Shown: positions 1 through 10,058, counted from the stretch's first letter. The stretch: 64,000 nt of DNA from Coriobacteriaceae bacterium (GCA_902364645.1 CABJEP010000006.1:350-64349); one strand, 5' to 3'. Numbers and translations: made by a program. Notes: generated by a model not told the origin, from the sequence alone.

Positions 1-18
1 GTCGCAAGACTTGAAGAA

Positions 19-48
19 GGGGGAGGCCTCGCGGCCTCCCCCTTTTTT
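19..48 (+). terminator. Intrinsic terminator of the gene upstream of the window
   Basis: A perfect 10-bp stem GGGGGAGGCC / GGCCTCCCCC with a TCGC loop is followed by TTTTTT. It ends a plus-strand gene that lies left of the window. In several actinobacteria rpsA precedes coaE, so rpsA is a guess for that gene. Confidence 0.9.
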
Positions 49-111
49 GCGTTTAAAGCCTGATCTAACAAACTCGCCTTCGTTTAGCTTGTCTTACTGT
101 TTGGCTGTATT

Positions 112-142
112 TTGAGTTCTTCTTTTGTATTTGCGCGATAAT
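112..142 (+). promoter_or_regulatory. Possible promoter of the coaE operon
   Basis: TTGAGT (112-117) and GATAAT (137-142) are separated by 19 bp, about 30 bp before the coaE start. The spacing is longer than ideal, so this is a tentative sigma-A-type promoter in the gap after the preceding terminator. Confidence 0.4.
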
Positions 143-170
143 AACTCCCATTGGCGTTAGGGAGGGCTTG

Positions 171-812
171 ATGTTTACCGTATTTGTCTTGGGCAATATA
201 GCTTCGGGTAAGTCTACTGCCTGCCGCTATCTCGAATCTCATGGCGCCATGCTTATCGATCTGGACGAGCTTGCCAAATCGCTGTATGTGCCAGGCTCCG
301 ATATCGTCAATGCCCTCGCGGAAGAATTCGGTTGGGACATTCTAGACGGGGAGGGCGGCATTCGCCGCGATGTACTCGCTGCTCGAGCTTTCGCCTCTCC
401 TGATACAGTTGCGCGGCTCAACGGCATCGTTCATCCGGTTCTCATCGAACAGCTGTCACTGAGGATTCTTGATCCGGTTTGCTGCACGGTTTCGTCCCCC
501 CGTTATCCCTTTGCTGTTGTCGAGGTTTCTGCCCCGACTGGGTTTGAGGATGCTTTTGGCCTGGCTGATGAAATTCTGGTTATCAGTGCTCCTTTGGCAG
601 TTCGTCGCGAGCGTGCCATTCATCGTGGTATGGAGTCCTCTGATTTTGATGCGCGCTCTGCATGCCAACCTGATGAGGCTTCGCTTTGCCATCTCGCTAC
701 GACGGTAATCGATAATGCGGCAGGCGATAATTCGCTCTTTGAACAACTTGACGCATGGCTTGCGCGCCATGGCTTCGGGGATGTAACGGATAAGGAGGAG
801 ACCGATGCCTAA
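171..812 (+). CDS. coaE: Dephospho-CoA kinase
   Basis: Catalyses the last step of coenzyme A synthesis, ATP-dependent phosphorylation of the 3'-hydroxyl of dephospho-CoA, in the cytoplasm. The 213-residue product has the P-loop GNIASGKST near residue 8, the DLDELAK segment of the CoA-binding region near residue 31 and the family's NGIVHP motif near residue 90. The ATG at 171 follows GGAGGG with short spacing and is preferred to the TTG three bases upstream. The 3' end overlaps the transglycosylase gene by 8 bp, so the two are probably translationally coupled. The C-terminal third (residues 105-213) is less conserved than usual. coaE next to uvrB is a known actinobacterial arrangement. Confidence 0.9.
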   Translation: MFTVFVLGNIASGKSTACRYLESHGAMLIDLDELAKSLYVPGSDIVNALAEEFGWDILDGEGGIRRDVLAARAFASPDTVARLNGIVHPVLIEQLSLRILDPVCCTVSSPRYPFAVVEVSAPTGFEDAFGLADEILVISAPLAVRRERAIHRGMESSDFDARSACQPDEASLCHLATTVIDNAAGDNSLFEQLDAWLARHGFGDVTDKEETDA

Positions 813-1386
813 GACACGTTTCTTTACGTGGTATCGCGTGGCGCCACTTGCCGTTGTGTTCGTCTTCGGCCTTATTTCGCTCGTCTACTCGTATGCTCCT
901 GCCGCCTTCTTTAAGCCTTTGTATCCAATTGACTACGAGGCGTATGTAAAGCAATCGAGCATTTCGCACAATCTTGATCCTTTTCTGGTGTGTGCTGTCA
1001 TAAAGTCGGAATCGAATTGGGATCCCGAGGCTGAGTCGAATCAAGGCGCTCGGGGATTGATGCAGCTGATGCCCGAGACTGCCCAAGATATGATTGCCAA
1101 GGGTCTTGTCGATGGCAGCGAGTATTCAGCCGACGATCTTAACGATCCCGCTACGAATATCGAGTTTGGCTGTGCGTATTTTTCGTATCTTCTAACGTAT
1201 TTTAACGGGTCGACTGACAGCGCCATTGCCGCCTATAACGCCGGCATGGGCAATGTCGACGGATGGGCGCAGCAGAGCACGTCGCTTCATAATGCAATCA
1301 CCTTTCCCGAGACGCAGGCGTATCTGATTCGTGTCAATAATGCCTGGGTTCGTTACAAGACCCTCTATCCCGATCGGTTCGTATAG
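805..1386 (+). CDS. Lytic transglycosylase, SLT family
   Basis: A membrane-anchored murein lytic transglycosylase that cleaves the MurNAc-GlcNAc bond of peptidoglycan, leaving a 1,6-anhydro end. The 193-residue protein has one N-terminal transmembrane anchor (about residues 12-30) and an SLT domain from about residue 50. The catalytic glutamate is in VIKSESNWDP, followed by GARGLMQLMPETA and AIAAYNAGMGNV, the three classic SLT motifs. A strong AAGGAGGAG precedes the ATG, which lies inside the end of coaE. It is the middle gene of coaE-slt-uvrB. Small transglycosylases of this size often remodel the wall during growth or at secretion sites; the specific role here is unknown. Confidence 0.88.
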   Translation: MPKTRFFTWYRVAPLAVVFVFGLISLVYSYAPAAFFKPLYPIDYEAYVKQSSISHNLDPFLVCAVIKSESNWDPEAESNQGARGLMQLMPETAQDMIAKGLVDGSEYSADDLNDPATNIEFGCAYFSYLLTYFNGSTDSAIAAYNAGMGNVDGWAQQSTSLHNAITFPETQAYLIRVNNAWVRYKTLYPDRFV

Positions 1387-1437
1387 GACTATGCCTGCCG
1401 CCTGCGTATACTGCAGATATATGAGTTAGGAGTATCC

Positions 1438-3678
1438 ATGGCGGAATTTGAAGTTGAGCGTGTTGGAGGAGAGCTCAAACGTTTTGGCGTTGAGGGCTCT
1501 GAGGTGCCGTTTGAGGTCGTGTCTCCATACGAGCCCGCTGGTTCCCAGCCTAAGGCCATTGAGTCGCTTGTGAAGGGCGTGAGGGACGGAGATCGCTATC
1601 AGGTTTTGCTGGGCGTGACTGGTTCGGGCAAGACCTTTACCATGGCCAAGACCATCGAAGCTCTCGGTAAGCCGACGCTGGTCATGGCTCCCAATAAAAC
1701 CCTCGCCGCCCAGCTCGCGAGCGAGCTCAAGGAATTCTTTCCCAACAACGCCGTGGTCTACTTCGTCTCGTACTACGACTATTATCAGCCCGAGGCGTAT
1801 GTACCGCAGAGTGATACGTATATCGAGAAGGATTCCTCGATTAACGAAGAGGTCGAGATGCTGCGACATCAGGCGACCGCATCGCTGCTTTCTCGACGCG
1901 ACGTGATCGTCGTCGCATCGGTCTCGTGTATCTATGGCATCGGTTCTCCCGAGGACTATGCGGGCTTGGCGCCGAACGTCGACAAGAAGGTGCCGCTCGA
2001 GCGCGATGACTTTATCCATGCGCTTATCGATATCCAGTACGATCGCAATGACTATGATTTGGCACGTGGTACCTTCCGCGTGCGCGGCGATGTCGTCGAC
2101 GTGTATCCGCCCTATGCCGAGCATCCGTTGCGGTTTGAGTTCTTTGGCGACGAGGTCGAGCTGATTGCCGAGATCGACGAGGTCACCGGCGAGATGCTGC
2201 GTGAGTACGAGGCCATTCCCGTGTGGCCGGCCTCGCACTACGTGACTGAGAAGCCTAAGGTCAAAGCGGCTCTGAAATCAATCAGCGAAGAGTGCGAGAA
2301 GCGTGTGGCCGAGCTCAAGGCGACTGATAAGCTGCTCGAGGCACAGCGTCTGCAGCAGCGCACCGACTATGATCTCGAGATGCTCGAGACCATGGGTTTT
2401 TGTAACGGTATCGAGAACTACTCGCGTCATCTGGACGGTCGAAAACCGGGCGAGCCGCCGTTTACCCTGATCGATTACTTTCCTAAGGACATGCTCTGCA
2501 TCATCGACGAGAGCCATGTAACGGTGCCGCAGATCCGCGGCATGCACGAAGGCGACCGCTCGCGTAAGGTGACGCTGGTGGAGCATGGTTTTCGTCTGCC
2601 TTCGGCACTCGATAACCGCCCGCTTCGTTTCGATGAGTTTGAGGCGAGGATTCCCCAGTTCATCTACGTTTCGGCCACGCCGGGCGACTATGAGCTGCGG
2701 GTTAGCCAGAACGACGTTGAGCAGATCATTCGTCCGACCGGACTGCTCGACCCCAAGATCGATGTGCGTCCGGTTCGTGGGCAGATTGACGATCTTGAGG
2801 ACGAGATTCGCGAGCGCGTTGCCCGCAAGGAGCGCGTGCTGGTGACCACGTTGACCAAGCGCATGGCCGAGGACCTGACCGACCATCTGCTTGATGCGGG
2901 CATTAAGGTCAATTACATGCACTCTGATACAGCGACAATGGATCGTGTCGAGATCCTGCGAACGCTGCGCGAGGGCAAGATCGATGTTCTCGTTGGCATC
3001 AACCTGCTCCGCGAGGGCCTAGACCTTCCCGAGGTCTCACTGGTGGCAATTCTCGATGCCGATAAGGAAGGCTTCTTGCGCAACCGCCGTTCGCTGATTC
3101 AGACGATTGGACGCGCGGCCCGTAACGCCGATGGCGAAGTCATCATGTATGCGGACGTTGTGACCGATTCGATGAAAGAGGCCATCGAGGAGACGCAGCG
3201 CCGTCGCGAGATTCAGATGGCATATAACGAAGAACATGGCATTGTGCCCAAGACGGTCCGCAAGGCTATCAACGACATTTCGAGCTTTATTGCCGAGGCC
3301 GAAAAGACTGTGGGCTCGAAGGGACGCTCGAAGGGCGACTCTCTGGGTCACGGCGCATTCTATACACCCGACGAAAACGGTGAGGGCGCCGTGCCGGAGA
3401 CGGTGGCACCCGAGCAGACGCTTGCCGAGCAGCTGGAAGGGCTACCGCATGACGAGCTCGTGCGGATTGTCGAGACCATGGAGGAAGACATGCGTAACGC
3501 TTCCGCCGCCATGGACTTTGAGGAGGCGGCACGTCTGCGCGATGCCGTCGTTCAGATTCGAGCGATGCTTGAGGGCGCATCTGAGGACGAAACGATCGAG
3601 CGTTTGCGTTCGCAGGCTCGCAAGGGCTCTACCTTTGCTTCGGGCAGAAAACGCCAGGGTGCACGATTCAGGAAGTAG
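1438..3678 (+). CDS. uvrB: Excinuclease ABC subunit B
   Basis: The damage-verification helicase subunit of nucleotide excision repair. UvrA loads it, and it forms the pre-incision complex with UvrC. The 746-residue protein has Walker A GVTGSGKT near residue 60, the beta-hairpin region with [11 protein letters not shown], the DESHV Walker B box, helicase motif V/VI residues ([22 protein letters not shown]) and a C-terminal UVR domain ([11 protein letters not shown]) that contacts UvrC. AGGAG precedes the ATG. A weak -10-like TATACT lies at 1407-1412. I see no SOS box here, unlike upstream of uvrA. An inverted repeat follows the stop. Confidence 0.97.
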   Translation: MAEFEVERVGGELKRFGVEGSEVPFEVVSPYEPAGSQPKAIESLVKGVRDGDRYQVLLGVTGSGKTFTMAKTIEALGKPTLVMAPNKTLAAQLASELKEFFPNNAVVYFVSYYDYYQPEAYVPQSDTYIEKDSSINEEVEMLRHQATASLLSRRDVIVVASVSCIYGIGSPEDYAGLAPNVDKKVPLERDDFIHALIDIQYDRNDYDLARGTFRVRGDVVDVYPPYAEHPLRFEFFGDEVELIAEIDEVTGEMLREYEAIPVWPASHYVTEKPKVKAALKSISEECEKRVAELKATDKLLEAQRLQQRTDYDLEMLETMGFCNGIENYSRHLDGRKPGEPPFTLIDYFPKDMLCIIDESHVTVPQIRGMHEGDRSRKVTLVEHGFRLPSALDNRPLRFDEFEARIPQFIYVSATPGDYELRVSQNDVEQIIRPTGLLDPKIDVRPVRGQIDDLEDEIRERVARKERVLVTTLTKRMAEDLTDHLLDAGIKVNYMHSDTATMDRVEILRTLREGKIDVLVGINLLREGLDLPEVSLVAILDADKEGFLRNRRSLIQTIGRAARNADGEVIMYADVVTDSMKEAIEETQRRREIQMAYNEEHGIVPKTVRKAINDISSFIAEAEKTVGSKGRSKGDSLGHGAFYTPDENGEGAVPETVAPEQTLAEQLEGLPHDELVRIVETMEEDMRNASAAMDFEEAARLRDAVVQIRAMLEGASEDETIERLRSQARKGSTFASGRKRQGARFRK

Positions 3679-3682
3679 CAAA

Positions 3683-3716
3683 CAGGCCCCGAGTTCCCTG
3701 TGGAGCTCGGGGCCTG
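3683..3716. terminator. Bidirectional hairpin between uvrB and a convergent gene
   Basis: CAGGCCCCGAG / CTCGGGGCCTG form a perfect 11-bp stem (3683-3693 with 3706-3716) between the convergent uvrB and FAD-oxidoreductase genes. Neither side has a strong T-tract, so it may terminate weakly or protect 3' ends. Confidence 0.65.
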
Positions 3717-3743
3717 CATCGTTCGGACGCGGGAGTTCGTGCA

Positions 3744-5384
3744 CTAGAGGTCTGCTATCAGCGCCTCAGCGCAACGGATGCCGTCGGTGGCGGCACTCAT
3801 GATGCCGCCGGCATATCCGGCACCCTCGCCGCAAGGGTAAAGGCCCGGAGTCGACACGGCGTGGCATGTTCGATCGCGGGTAACGGTGACCGGGGAGCTC
3901 GAACGCGTCTCCACGCCAGTGAGGACCGCATCGGGGCGGTCGTAGCCACGCAGTTTCTTACCGAGCAAGGGAATTCCCAAACGAAGCGATTCGACGATAT
4001 GCTGCGGGAGGGCATCGTCGATCGCCGTCCAGGTCACGCCAAGTGGATAGGTTGGTTTTACCTTTCCGGGTGCCGTGCTGGCGCGTCTAGCAAGGAAATC
4101 TCCGACGAGCTGAGCCGGCGCGTTCCAGTTGGAGCCGCCCAGGCGATAGGCGGCTCGCTCGCAGGCGCGCTGGAGTTCAATGCCTGCGAGCGGGTCATCG
4201 CCGGGAAGGTCGTCAGGTGTGACGTTAACGAGTAGGGCGGCATTCGCGTTGTGCCCGTCGCGGGCATTGAGGCTGGCGCCGTTGACGCACAGATGGCCCT
4301 GCTCGGAAGAAGCCGCGACAACCTGTCCGCCGGGGCACATGCAAAACGAGAACACGCTGCGGCCGTTGGGGAGATGGGCGACAAGCTTGTAGGGGGCTGC
4401 TCCGAGTGCCGGGTGCCCCGCCGAAGGGCCATATTGGGCACGGTCGATGTCGCGCTGTGGATGCTCGATGCGCACACCCATGGCAAAGGTCTTTTGCGCG
4501 AGGGCAACGTTATGCTCCTTGAGAAGCTCGAATACGTCGCGGGCGGAATGGCCGCAGGCGAGAATGAGGCGCTTTGTGGCGATTGTCTCGCTTGCGGTTT
4601 CTTGGGGCGGTTGGACATCTACGCCGGTGATGGCGCCAGATCCATCGGTTCGAATATTGACGAGCTTTGTTCGATAACGGACGACACCTCCGAGCTGCTC
4701 GATGCGCTGGGATATAGCGGTGACAACCGTGGGAAGGATGTCGGAGCCAATGTGCGGCTTGGCATCCCACAGGATGTCGCGAGGTGAGCCCGCTTCGACG
4801 AAGGTCTCAAGAATCAGTCGATGGGCGGGATTCTTGGTTCCCGTGTTGAGCTTGCCGTCCGAGAAGGTCCCTGCGCCGCCCAGGCCAAATTGAATATTGC
4901 ATTCGGGGTCGAGGGTGCGCTCCTTAAGAAAGAGGTCAATCGCTTCCGAGCGGCGAAGTGCGGGGTCGCCGCGCTCGATGAGCAAGGGCTTCAGACCCGC
5001 TTCGGCAAGGGTGAGTGCGGCGAAAAGGCCAGCGCATCCGGCGCCGACGACAACAGGGCGCTCTTTGGGTGCGCCGGAAACGGGGGAGGGGAATGAAGGC
5101 TCACTGTCGTCTATCGTGCGCACGCGTGAGCGGTCGCGCTCGGCCACGCTGCCGAGCACTGTCTGCTCGATGTCTGGGCTCGTCAGCTCAACACGAAAGC
5201 TCAGGATGAAATGAACGTCTCGTTTTTTGCGGGCATCGATGGACTTGCGGTGGAGCTCGATGGACTTGATCTCGGAGTCTTTGCAACGTAGGACGCGTTT
5301 GACGACTCGCTTGCCAACGATGAGGCAAGCTTTTTCATCGCCGGCCTCATCGAGCGACGCAGTGACTTGGGTGATTTCGATCAT
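3744..5384 (-). CDS. FAD-dependent oxidoreductase, COG2509-like
   Basis: A 546-residue flavoprotein. An N-terminal domain of about 100 residues precedes the dinucleotide-binding motif VVVGAGCAGLFAALTLAEAG near residue 112. Further motifs are FGLGGAGTFSDGKLNTG, typical of uncharacterised COG2509 dehydrogenases, and the C-terminal FAD-binding YPCGEGAGYAGGIMSAATDG. The start chosen (MIEITQV) has an AAGGAG Shine-Dalgarno; the longer frame upstream has no such signal. Substrate unknown. It is probably the last gene of a minus-strand group with the following two oxidoreductase/ATPase genes, though an 80-bp gap separates them. Confidence 0.85.
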   Translation of the reverse strand: MIEITQVTASLDEAGDEKACLIVGKRVVKRVLRCKDSEIKSIELHRKSIDARKKRDVHFILSFRVELTSPDIEQTVLGSVAERDRSRVRTIDDSEPSFPSPVSGAPKERPVVVGAGCAGLFAALTLAEAGLKPLLIERGDPALRRSEAIDLFLKERTLDPECNIQFGLGGAGTFSDGKLNTGTKNPAHRLILETFVEAGSPRDILWDAKPHIGSDILPTVVTAISQRIEQLGGVVRYRTKLVNIRTDGSGAITGVDVQPPQETASETIATKRLILACGHSARDVFELLKEHNVALAQKTFAMGVRIEHPQRDIDRAQYGPSAGHPALGAAPYKLVAHLPNGRSVFSFCMCPGGQVVAASSEQGHLCVNGASLNARDGHNANAALLVNVTPDDLPGDDPLAGIELQRACERAAYRLGGSNWNAPAQLVGDFLARRASTAPGKVKPTYPLGVTWTAIDDALPQHIVESLRLGIPLLGKKLRGYDRPDAVLTGVETRSSSPVTVTRDRTCHAVSTPGLYPCGEGAGYAGGIMSAATDGIRCAEALIADL

Positions 5385-5463
5385 CGAGGTCTCCTTAGAT
5401 GCAAGAAAGAGGCCGCCCGGTGTCCCAGACGGCCCGAATGCGTTTTGATTATAGACTGCGCGG

Positions 5464-6735
5464 CTATAGGCTGCTTGCAGCGCGAATGCCCGAGATCCAA
5501 GCCCACGCAAGGTTGAAACCGCCACAATCGGCATCGATGTCAAGCGCCTCGCCACAGATGTAAAGTGGGGCGCCTGCCGCGTTGCTCACGCAGAGGTCGG
5601 GAGCTGAGACGCTTTCGATGGGCACGCCGCCGCGCGTGACCTGGGCTGAACGCTCCTCTGTCGTTCCCTCGACGAGCAGCTTAAAGTGCTTGAGGATTGA
5701 GACCAGATGGATGACGTCGTACGACCCGGGGTGGCACTGTTCGAATGCGGCGCAGACAACGTGAGAGAGCTGCGGGGCGAGCATGCCGTCGAGCCAGTGG
5801 GGGTCGCGGGGCGAAAAGCCGCCGAGCAACTCAACTCGCTGGTTGAGCATATCGAGTAACTCGTCTTTGGAGAGGTCGGGGAAAACGTCGAGCAGGATCG
5901 TGTCGCCGCGCTGGACGCGACGGGAGAGGTTAAAGGCGGCAACGCCCGAGATGCCAAAGGTTCGGAAGAGCACTTCGCCGTCTTCGTGCCAGAGCTCCTC
6001 GTGATTGCGGGTGAGCGTCAAACGGGCGCGAACGCGCAGGCCATCCAGCGTCTTGAGCGCAGTCTGGTCGCCGAAGACCGATGCCGACACAGGGCAGAGG
6101 ACGGGGTGTTGCGGGGTGAGGGGAAGATTGAACGTCTTCGCGATGTCGGCAGGGCTGCCGCCCGTAGCGATAATTACGGCCTTTGCCTGCAGCGTCTCGT
6201 TCGTGCGAGGGGTGTCGGCGAGTGCCTTCCGAAGCGAGCGGAGTTCCGATTTTCGGTCGTCGTGCTTTTTTGCCTTGAGTGCTCGCGCGGGACGGTCTAT
6301 TTGGAGCGCCCAGCCCTCGGGGGCTTTAAATGCCGAGACAACGTTTGCTCCACAGATCAAAGTGATACCCAGACGATTGCAAGCGTTGAGAAGCGCATCG
6401 CGCACCGATTCGGCACGAAGGGAGCGCGGATACAGCCGGCCCTCCTCGGAGGTCGTCATGATGCCCAGCGAGGAGAAGAAACTGCCGAGCTCTTGCTCAG
6501 GCTGGGGACCCATGACGGATTCGACGAATGCGGGGTGGTTGTACCGCTGGAAATCAATTGATTCGTTGGAAAGGTTGCAGCGGCCGTTGCCGGTCGCAAG
6601 AAGTTTAAGGCCGCAGGCAACATCGCGCTCAACGATGCAGGCGCTTTTGCCTGCGCGTGCGGCCGTAACGGCGGCGGCGAGACCCGAGGCCCCGCCGCCG
6701 ATTACCAGGACGTCATAGAAGGCGCTCGCGTTCAC
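5464..6735 (-). CDS. NAD(P)/FAD-dependent oxidoreductase, HI0933/BaiN-like family
   Basis: A 423-residue flavoprotein with an N-terminal GGGASGLAAAVTAARAG nucleotide-binding motif, the TGNGRCNLSN motif characteristic of the HI0933/BaiN-like family, and a C-terminal GEALDIDADCGGFNLAWAW segment that closes the FAD site. The GTG start lies directly after the stop codon of the upstream Mrp-type ATPase gene, so translation is probably coupled. One family member is BaiN of bile-acid 7-dehydroxylating clostridia, but homologues occur widely in bacteria that do not make secondary bile acids, so no such role should be inferred here. The Cys-rich Fe-S-like context of the neighbour suggests redox or Fe-S metabolism only loosely. 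Confidence 0.85.
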   Translation of the reverse strand: MNASAFYDVLVIGGGASGLAAAVTAARAGKSACIVERDVACGLKLLATGNGRCNLSNESIDFQRYNHPAFVESVMGPQPEQELGSFFSSLGIMTTSEEGRLYPRSLRAESVRDALLNACNRLGITLICGANVVSAFKAPEGWALQIDRPARALKAKKHDDRKSELRSLRKALADTPRTNETLQAKAVIIATGGSPADIAKTFNLPLTPQHPVLCPVSASVFGDQTALKTLDGLRVRARLTLTRNHEELWHEDGEVLFRTFGISGVAAFNLSRRVQRGDTILLDVFPDLSKDELLDMLNQRVELLGGFSPRDPHWLDGMLAPQLSHVVCAAFEQCHPGSYDVIHLVSILKHFKLLVEGTTEERSAQVTRGGVPIESVSAPDLCVSNAAGAPLYICGEALDIDADCGGFNLAWAWISGIRAASSL

Positions 6736-7566
6736 TTAGGCCTCGGCGGTCTCGTGCGGGGCAATGGCCTCGACGGCAGAGACGGCCTGGGGCAGCATGT
6801 GTGCGGGCAGTGCGGTCTCAACCTCGCCCTTATCGCAAGCCTCGGCGAGTGCCGGATTGATGGGAAGCTGCCCTAGGATCTCGAGGTTGTAACGCTCGGC
6901 GACCTCGGGGAGCTTGCTCTTGCCAAAGACTTCGATCTTCTTGTCGCAATCGGGGCACTCGATATAGCTCATGTTTTCGACGATTCCCAGAATGGGGACG
7001 TTCATCTTCTCGGCCATGTTGACCGCCTTGGCGACGATCATCGAGACCAGATCCTGCGGGCTCGTGACGATGACGATGCCATCGACGGGCAGCGACTGGA
7101 AGACGGTGAGGGCGACGTCGCCCGTTCCCGGAGGCATGTCGACCAGCAGGTAGTCAATGGGGCCCCATGAGGTTTCGCTCCAGAACTGCCTGATGGCACC
7201 CGCGATAACCGGACCGCGCCAAAGGACGGGGTCGGTTTCGTTTTGGAGTAGCAGGTTAGAGCTCATAACCTTAACGCCGTGCTCGGAGATTTCGGGAAGC
7301 ATAAGGTTGCCGAGGGCATGGACGTGACGTCCGCTCATGCCGAACATCTTAGGGATAGAGGGGCCGGTAATATCGGCATCGAGGACGCCGACCTTGTGAC
7401 TGTGGCGGGAAAGCTCCGTGGCGATGGCGCCGGTGACGAATGACTTGCCGACGCCGCCCTTGCCGGAAAGCACGGCGATAACGCGCTTGACCTCGGACAG
7501 CGTATTCTCCTCAAATTGCGACGGCGACGTTTGCCCGCCGGCGGCCTGTGCGTGTTCGCAACCCAT
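6736..7566 (-). CDS. Mrp/NBP35-family Fe-S cluster carrier ATPase
   Basis: A 276-residue P-loop ATPase of the Mrp/ApbC group, thought to carry Fe-S clusters to apoproteins. It shows the deviant Walker A GKGGVGKS near residue 37, LDADITGPSIPKMFG, the DMPPGTGD switch and the CPDC motif near residue 205 that is expected to bind a bridging cluster between subunits. The chosen start MGCEHAQ has AAAGGAG six bases upstream; a longer N-terminus is possible but lacks a ribosome site. An N-terminal extension with a single Cys (residue 3) precedes the ATPase domain. It is the first gene of the pair with the HI0933-like flavoprotein. Confidence 0.9.
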   Translation of the reverse strand: MGCEHAQAAGGQTSPSQFEENTLSEVKRVIAVLSGKGGVGKSFVTGAIATELSRHSHKVGVLDADITGPSIPKMFGMSGRHVHALGNLMLPEISEHGVKVMSSNLLLQNETDPVLWRGPVIAGAIRQFWSETSWGPIDYLLVDMPPGTGDVALTVFQSLPVDGIVIVTSPQDLVSMIVAKAVNMAEKMNVPILGIVENMSYIECPDCDKKIEVFGKSKLPEVAERYNLEILGQLPINPALAEACDKGEVETALPAHMLPQAVSAVEAIAPHETAEA

Positions 7567-7711
7567 GTATGACTCCTTTGTATATGCTGGGGCCGGGGCC
7601 CCGCGATGTGACACGAGCGTCATTGTACCCTCGTTTGCGAGCGGGAGTCATTTGCGATGCGTTTGGGCCGAGCGTGCTTGCAATACGATGGGCCCAAGCG
7701 AATGGGCGGGC

Positions 7712-9865
7712 TTACTGAACTTTGCTGGCGAACTCGAGGTATTGCATGCGCTGCAGCTTGTCGATCGTCGAGGCGTAGGGGCTGTCTTTCGATTCCAAGT
7801 CGTAGCGCAGCCCGTCGGCACCGAGATAGCCGGCGACATTGATGGTGGGCACATCTGACCTTGTCGCAAGCAGGGCCTTTTGGTAATTGGTGAGCGGGGC
7901 GCCGATCTTATTAAGGGTAATGGCTGCAATCTCGTTTGCCCCGACGGTGTCGTAGACGTTGAGCTCGGTATTGCCGGCGATCTCATAGTTAGCCCAGACG
8001 AGATATGTCGACTGATAGATACGGAAAGCGTGGCTTGCCGTATCTTCCTGAGGGTACAGCTCGTCGTTGAGAGTCGTTGCGGCGCTCGGCTGATGGTCGC
8101 CAAAAAAGACAAGAACAACCGGTCTGCCGATATTGCGGAGCTCGTTGATAAAGTACTCGAGGTCCCGGTCGGATGCGTTGATGCAGGTGAGATAGGTGTT
8201 GAGCGCGCTGTTGGCACCCTCACTGGCTCCCTCGACCCAATAGTTTGTCAGCTCTTCGGCGGGAACGGTGCCATAGTCGTAGCCGCCGTGATTTTGCATC
8301 GTGACGTCAAAGATGAACTGCGGGGCTTCGTTAGTTCTAAGCAGGTCGAGTATCTTGTCGTAGGTGGCGTAGTCGCATACGCCGGCATGGTAATAGGGCG
8401 CACCTTCGAAATCGCCGATTGAAAGAAAGTCTCCAAAGCCCAGCTGCTGATAGATTTTATCTCGATGGTAGTTGACGGGGTTTTGCGGGTGCATAGCGGT
8501 AGCGGTATACCCAAGCTCTTTAAGGTCCTTTGCCAGGCTGTTGACGCCATTCATCTGATACAGCTGATAGGGGATTTTGCCTAATCCGACAAAGGCCGTT
8601 GTCGCTCCGGTCAAAAATTCGAATTCGGAGTTCGCCGTTCCGCCACCGGCGACCGAAGCGAGCATGGTGCCGCGAACAAGTGTGTCGGGAAGCGAGTTGT
8701 AGAATGCGGGGCCGGTGTACCCGTCCGTCTGGAGCTGCTCAAAGCACGAAAGGTCGCTAAAACTCTCGTTCATGACGGCAACAATCGTCGGCTTGATTTC
8801 ATTGAACTGGGCAACGGCCGCCGCGCGCTGTTCGCTCGAGCCATATGTGCTGTCGTAGACGGCGGCGAGCTCCTGCTCGATGCTCTGCGCCTCATCGGGC
8901 GTATAGTCTTTGGGCTTCTCAATGGGCAACTCGTTGACCATTTCGGTGAACGAAGTGATAAAACCCTGAGACGCATACGTGGTGATGGGCTGCCAACGGT
9001 CAAATCCAAAATCCAGCGCCTGCTCCAAGTCGATGTTGGAAAAGCCTGAGAGCCCCACAACGGTCACTAGCAGAAAAGCACAGAGGTTAGAGGCGATAGC
9101 GGGGAAGACATGGGTGGGCGTACGGAGCTTTCGCGGTCGGATGAGCGAAAGAAGCCCCAGGGAAATCTCCAGCAGGGCGAGAGAGGTTACGATTCCGGCG
9201 GTAAAGGTAAACTCGTATCCCTCGCTCACTTCCATTGCGGTGCCAAGGGCCAAGATATCGCTTGGCAGGATGGCTTCGCCTTTAAACGTTATGACGAAGT
9301 GCTCGGCAATGCCAAGGATGCAGCAGACGACGGGCACGAGGGCCATGACGCCTCCATGACGCTGTCCCAGCAAATAAAGGGAGAGCAGAACCGTCGCGAG
9401 CAGCCCGACGGAAAACCCGAATGAGTTGGCGGGAATGCGATAGAACGTTTCGTTGCAGGCAATTTCGAGTGAAACGAACGAGAGCGCTGAAACAGCGGCG
9501 ATGACAAGGATGTCACGGCAAATACAGGCAACCGTTCCCGTCGCAAGGTCGGTTTGGTCGATAAGTCCCGAAACCAAGGGCTCGACAAGAAGCATGACGG
9601 CGGCAGCACCGAGCGCCGAATAAGAAAGGACCCATAGAGAGCTGCCCTCATTTACGAGCAATTGATTCGTAACCCATGCAGCTGCCACGCCGAGCGGGAT
9701 GAGGAGCGTCGCGCACCAAAAGACGCGGGCAATGGGTGGCTTTTCGTTGCGTTTGATTGAAAAATACACGCGCACGACGACGGCGGCCACGATAAGGACG
9801 GCGATGAATATGGGCAGATTGGCCATGTCGCTCGAAGTGATTTCAAGGGGGATATCTTCGGTCAT
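7712..9865 (-). CDS. LTA-synthase-like membrane sulfatase
   Basis: A 717-residue polytopic membrane protein of the lipoteichoic-acid synthase/phosphoglycerol transferase type. The N-terminal half (about residues 12-320) contains multiple hydrophobic spans. The C-terminal half is an extracytoplasmic sulfatase-like domain with MNESFSDLSCF and the predicted catalytic threonine in GGTANSEFEFLTG, then FFGDHQPS, a metal-binding motif. The start MTEDIPLE follows AGAGGAA. The likely role is adding glycerol-phosphate or related units to cell-surface glycopolymers; the exact polymer is not inferable. It is divergent from uvrA. No glycolipid synthase gene is adjacent. Confidence 0.85.
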   Translation of the reverse strand: MTEDIPLEITSSDMANLPIFIAVLIVAAVVVRVYFSIKRNEKPPIARVFWCATLLIPLGVAAAWVTNQLLVNEGSSLWVLSYSALGAAAVMLLVEPLVSGLIDQTDLATGTVACICRDILVIAAVSALSFVSLEIACNETFYRIPANSFGFSVGLLATVLLSLYLLGQRHGGVMALVPVVCCILGIAEHFVITFKGEAILPSDILALGTAMEVSEGYEFTFTAGIVTSLALLEISLGLLSLIRPRKLRTPTHVFPAIASNLCAFLLVTVVGLSGFSNIDLEQALDFGFDRWQPITTYASQGFITSFTEMVNELPIEKPKDYTPDEAQSIEQELAAVYDSTYGSSEQRAAAVAQFNEIKPTIVAVMNESFSDLSCFEQLQTDGYTGPAFYNSLPDTLVRGTMLASVAGGGTANSEFEFLTGATTAFVGLGKIPYQLYQMNGVNSLAKDLKELGYTATAMHPQNPVNYHRDKIYQQLGFGDFLSIGDFEGAPYYHAGVCDYATYDKILDLLRTNEAPQFIFDVTMQNHGGYDYGTVPAEELTNYWVEGASEGANSALNTYLTCINASDRDLEYFINELRNIGRPVVLVFFGDHQPSAATTLNDELYPQEDTASHAFRIYQSTYLVWANYEIAGNTELNVYDTVGANEIAAITLNKIGAPLTNYQKALLATRSDVPTINVAGYLGADGLRYDLESKDSPYASTIDKLQRMQYLEFASKVQ

Positions 9866-9983
9866 GGACGTTCCTCTGGTACAGCAAATTAAGTTCAGTA
9901 TTAGACTACTGTAACCTTTCCACGGCATTTCGAGAAACAAAGCGCCCGATACGCAAAGCTAAAGGTCTGCGAATCTTGTATTA

Positions 9984-9997
9984 CGAACATCTGTGCG
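9984..9997 (+). promoter_or_regulatory. SOS-box-like LexA site upstream of uvrA
   Basis: CGAACATCTGTGCG matches 12 of 14 positions of the Gram-positive LexA/DinR box CGAACATATGTTCG. It lies about 60 bp before the uvrA start in the divergent intergenic region. A TAAACT at 10010-10015 could be the -10. This is consistent with DNA-damage induction of uvrA. Confidence 0.6.
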
Positions 9998-10058
9998 CGT
10001 CGAGTGCGCTAAACTCATCGGCAGTATGATTCGATGCAATAGGAGGCAAGGAGCTTCC

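Noticed and set aside
5464..6735. Reading the HI0933/BaiN-like flavoprotein as evidence of bile-acid 7-dehydroxylation
   Set aside because: No other bai genes are present and the family is widespread in unrelated bacteria.
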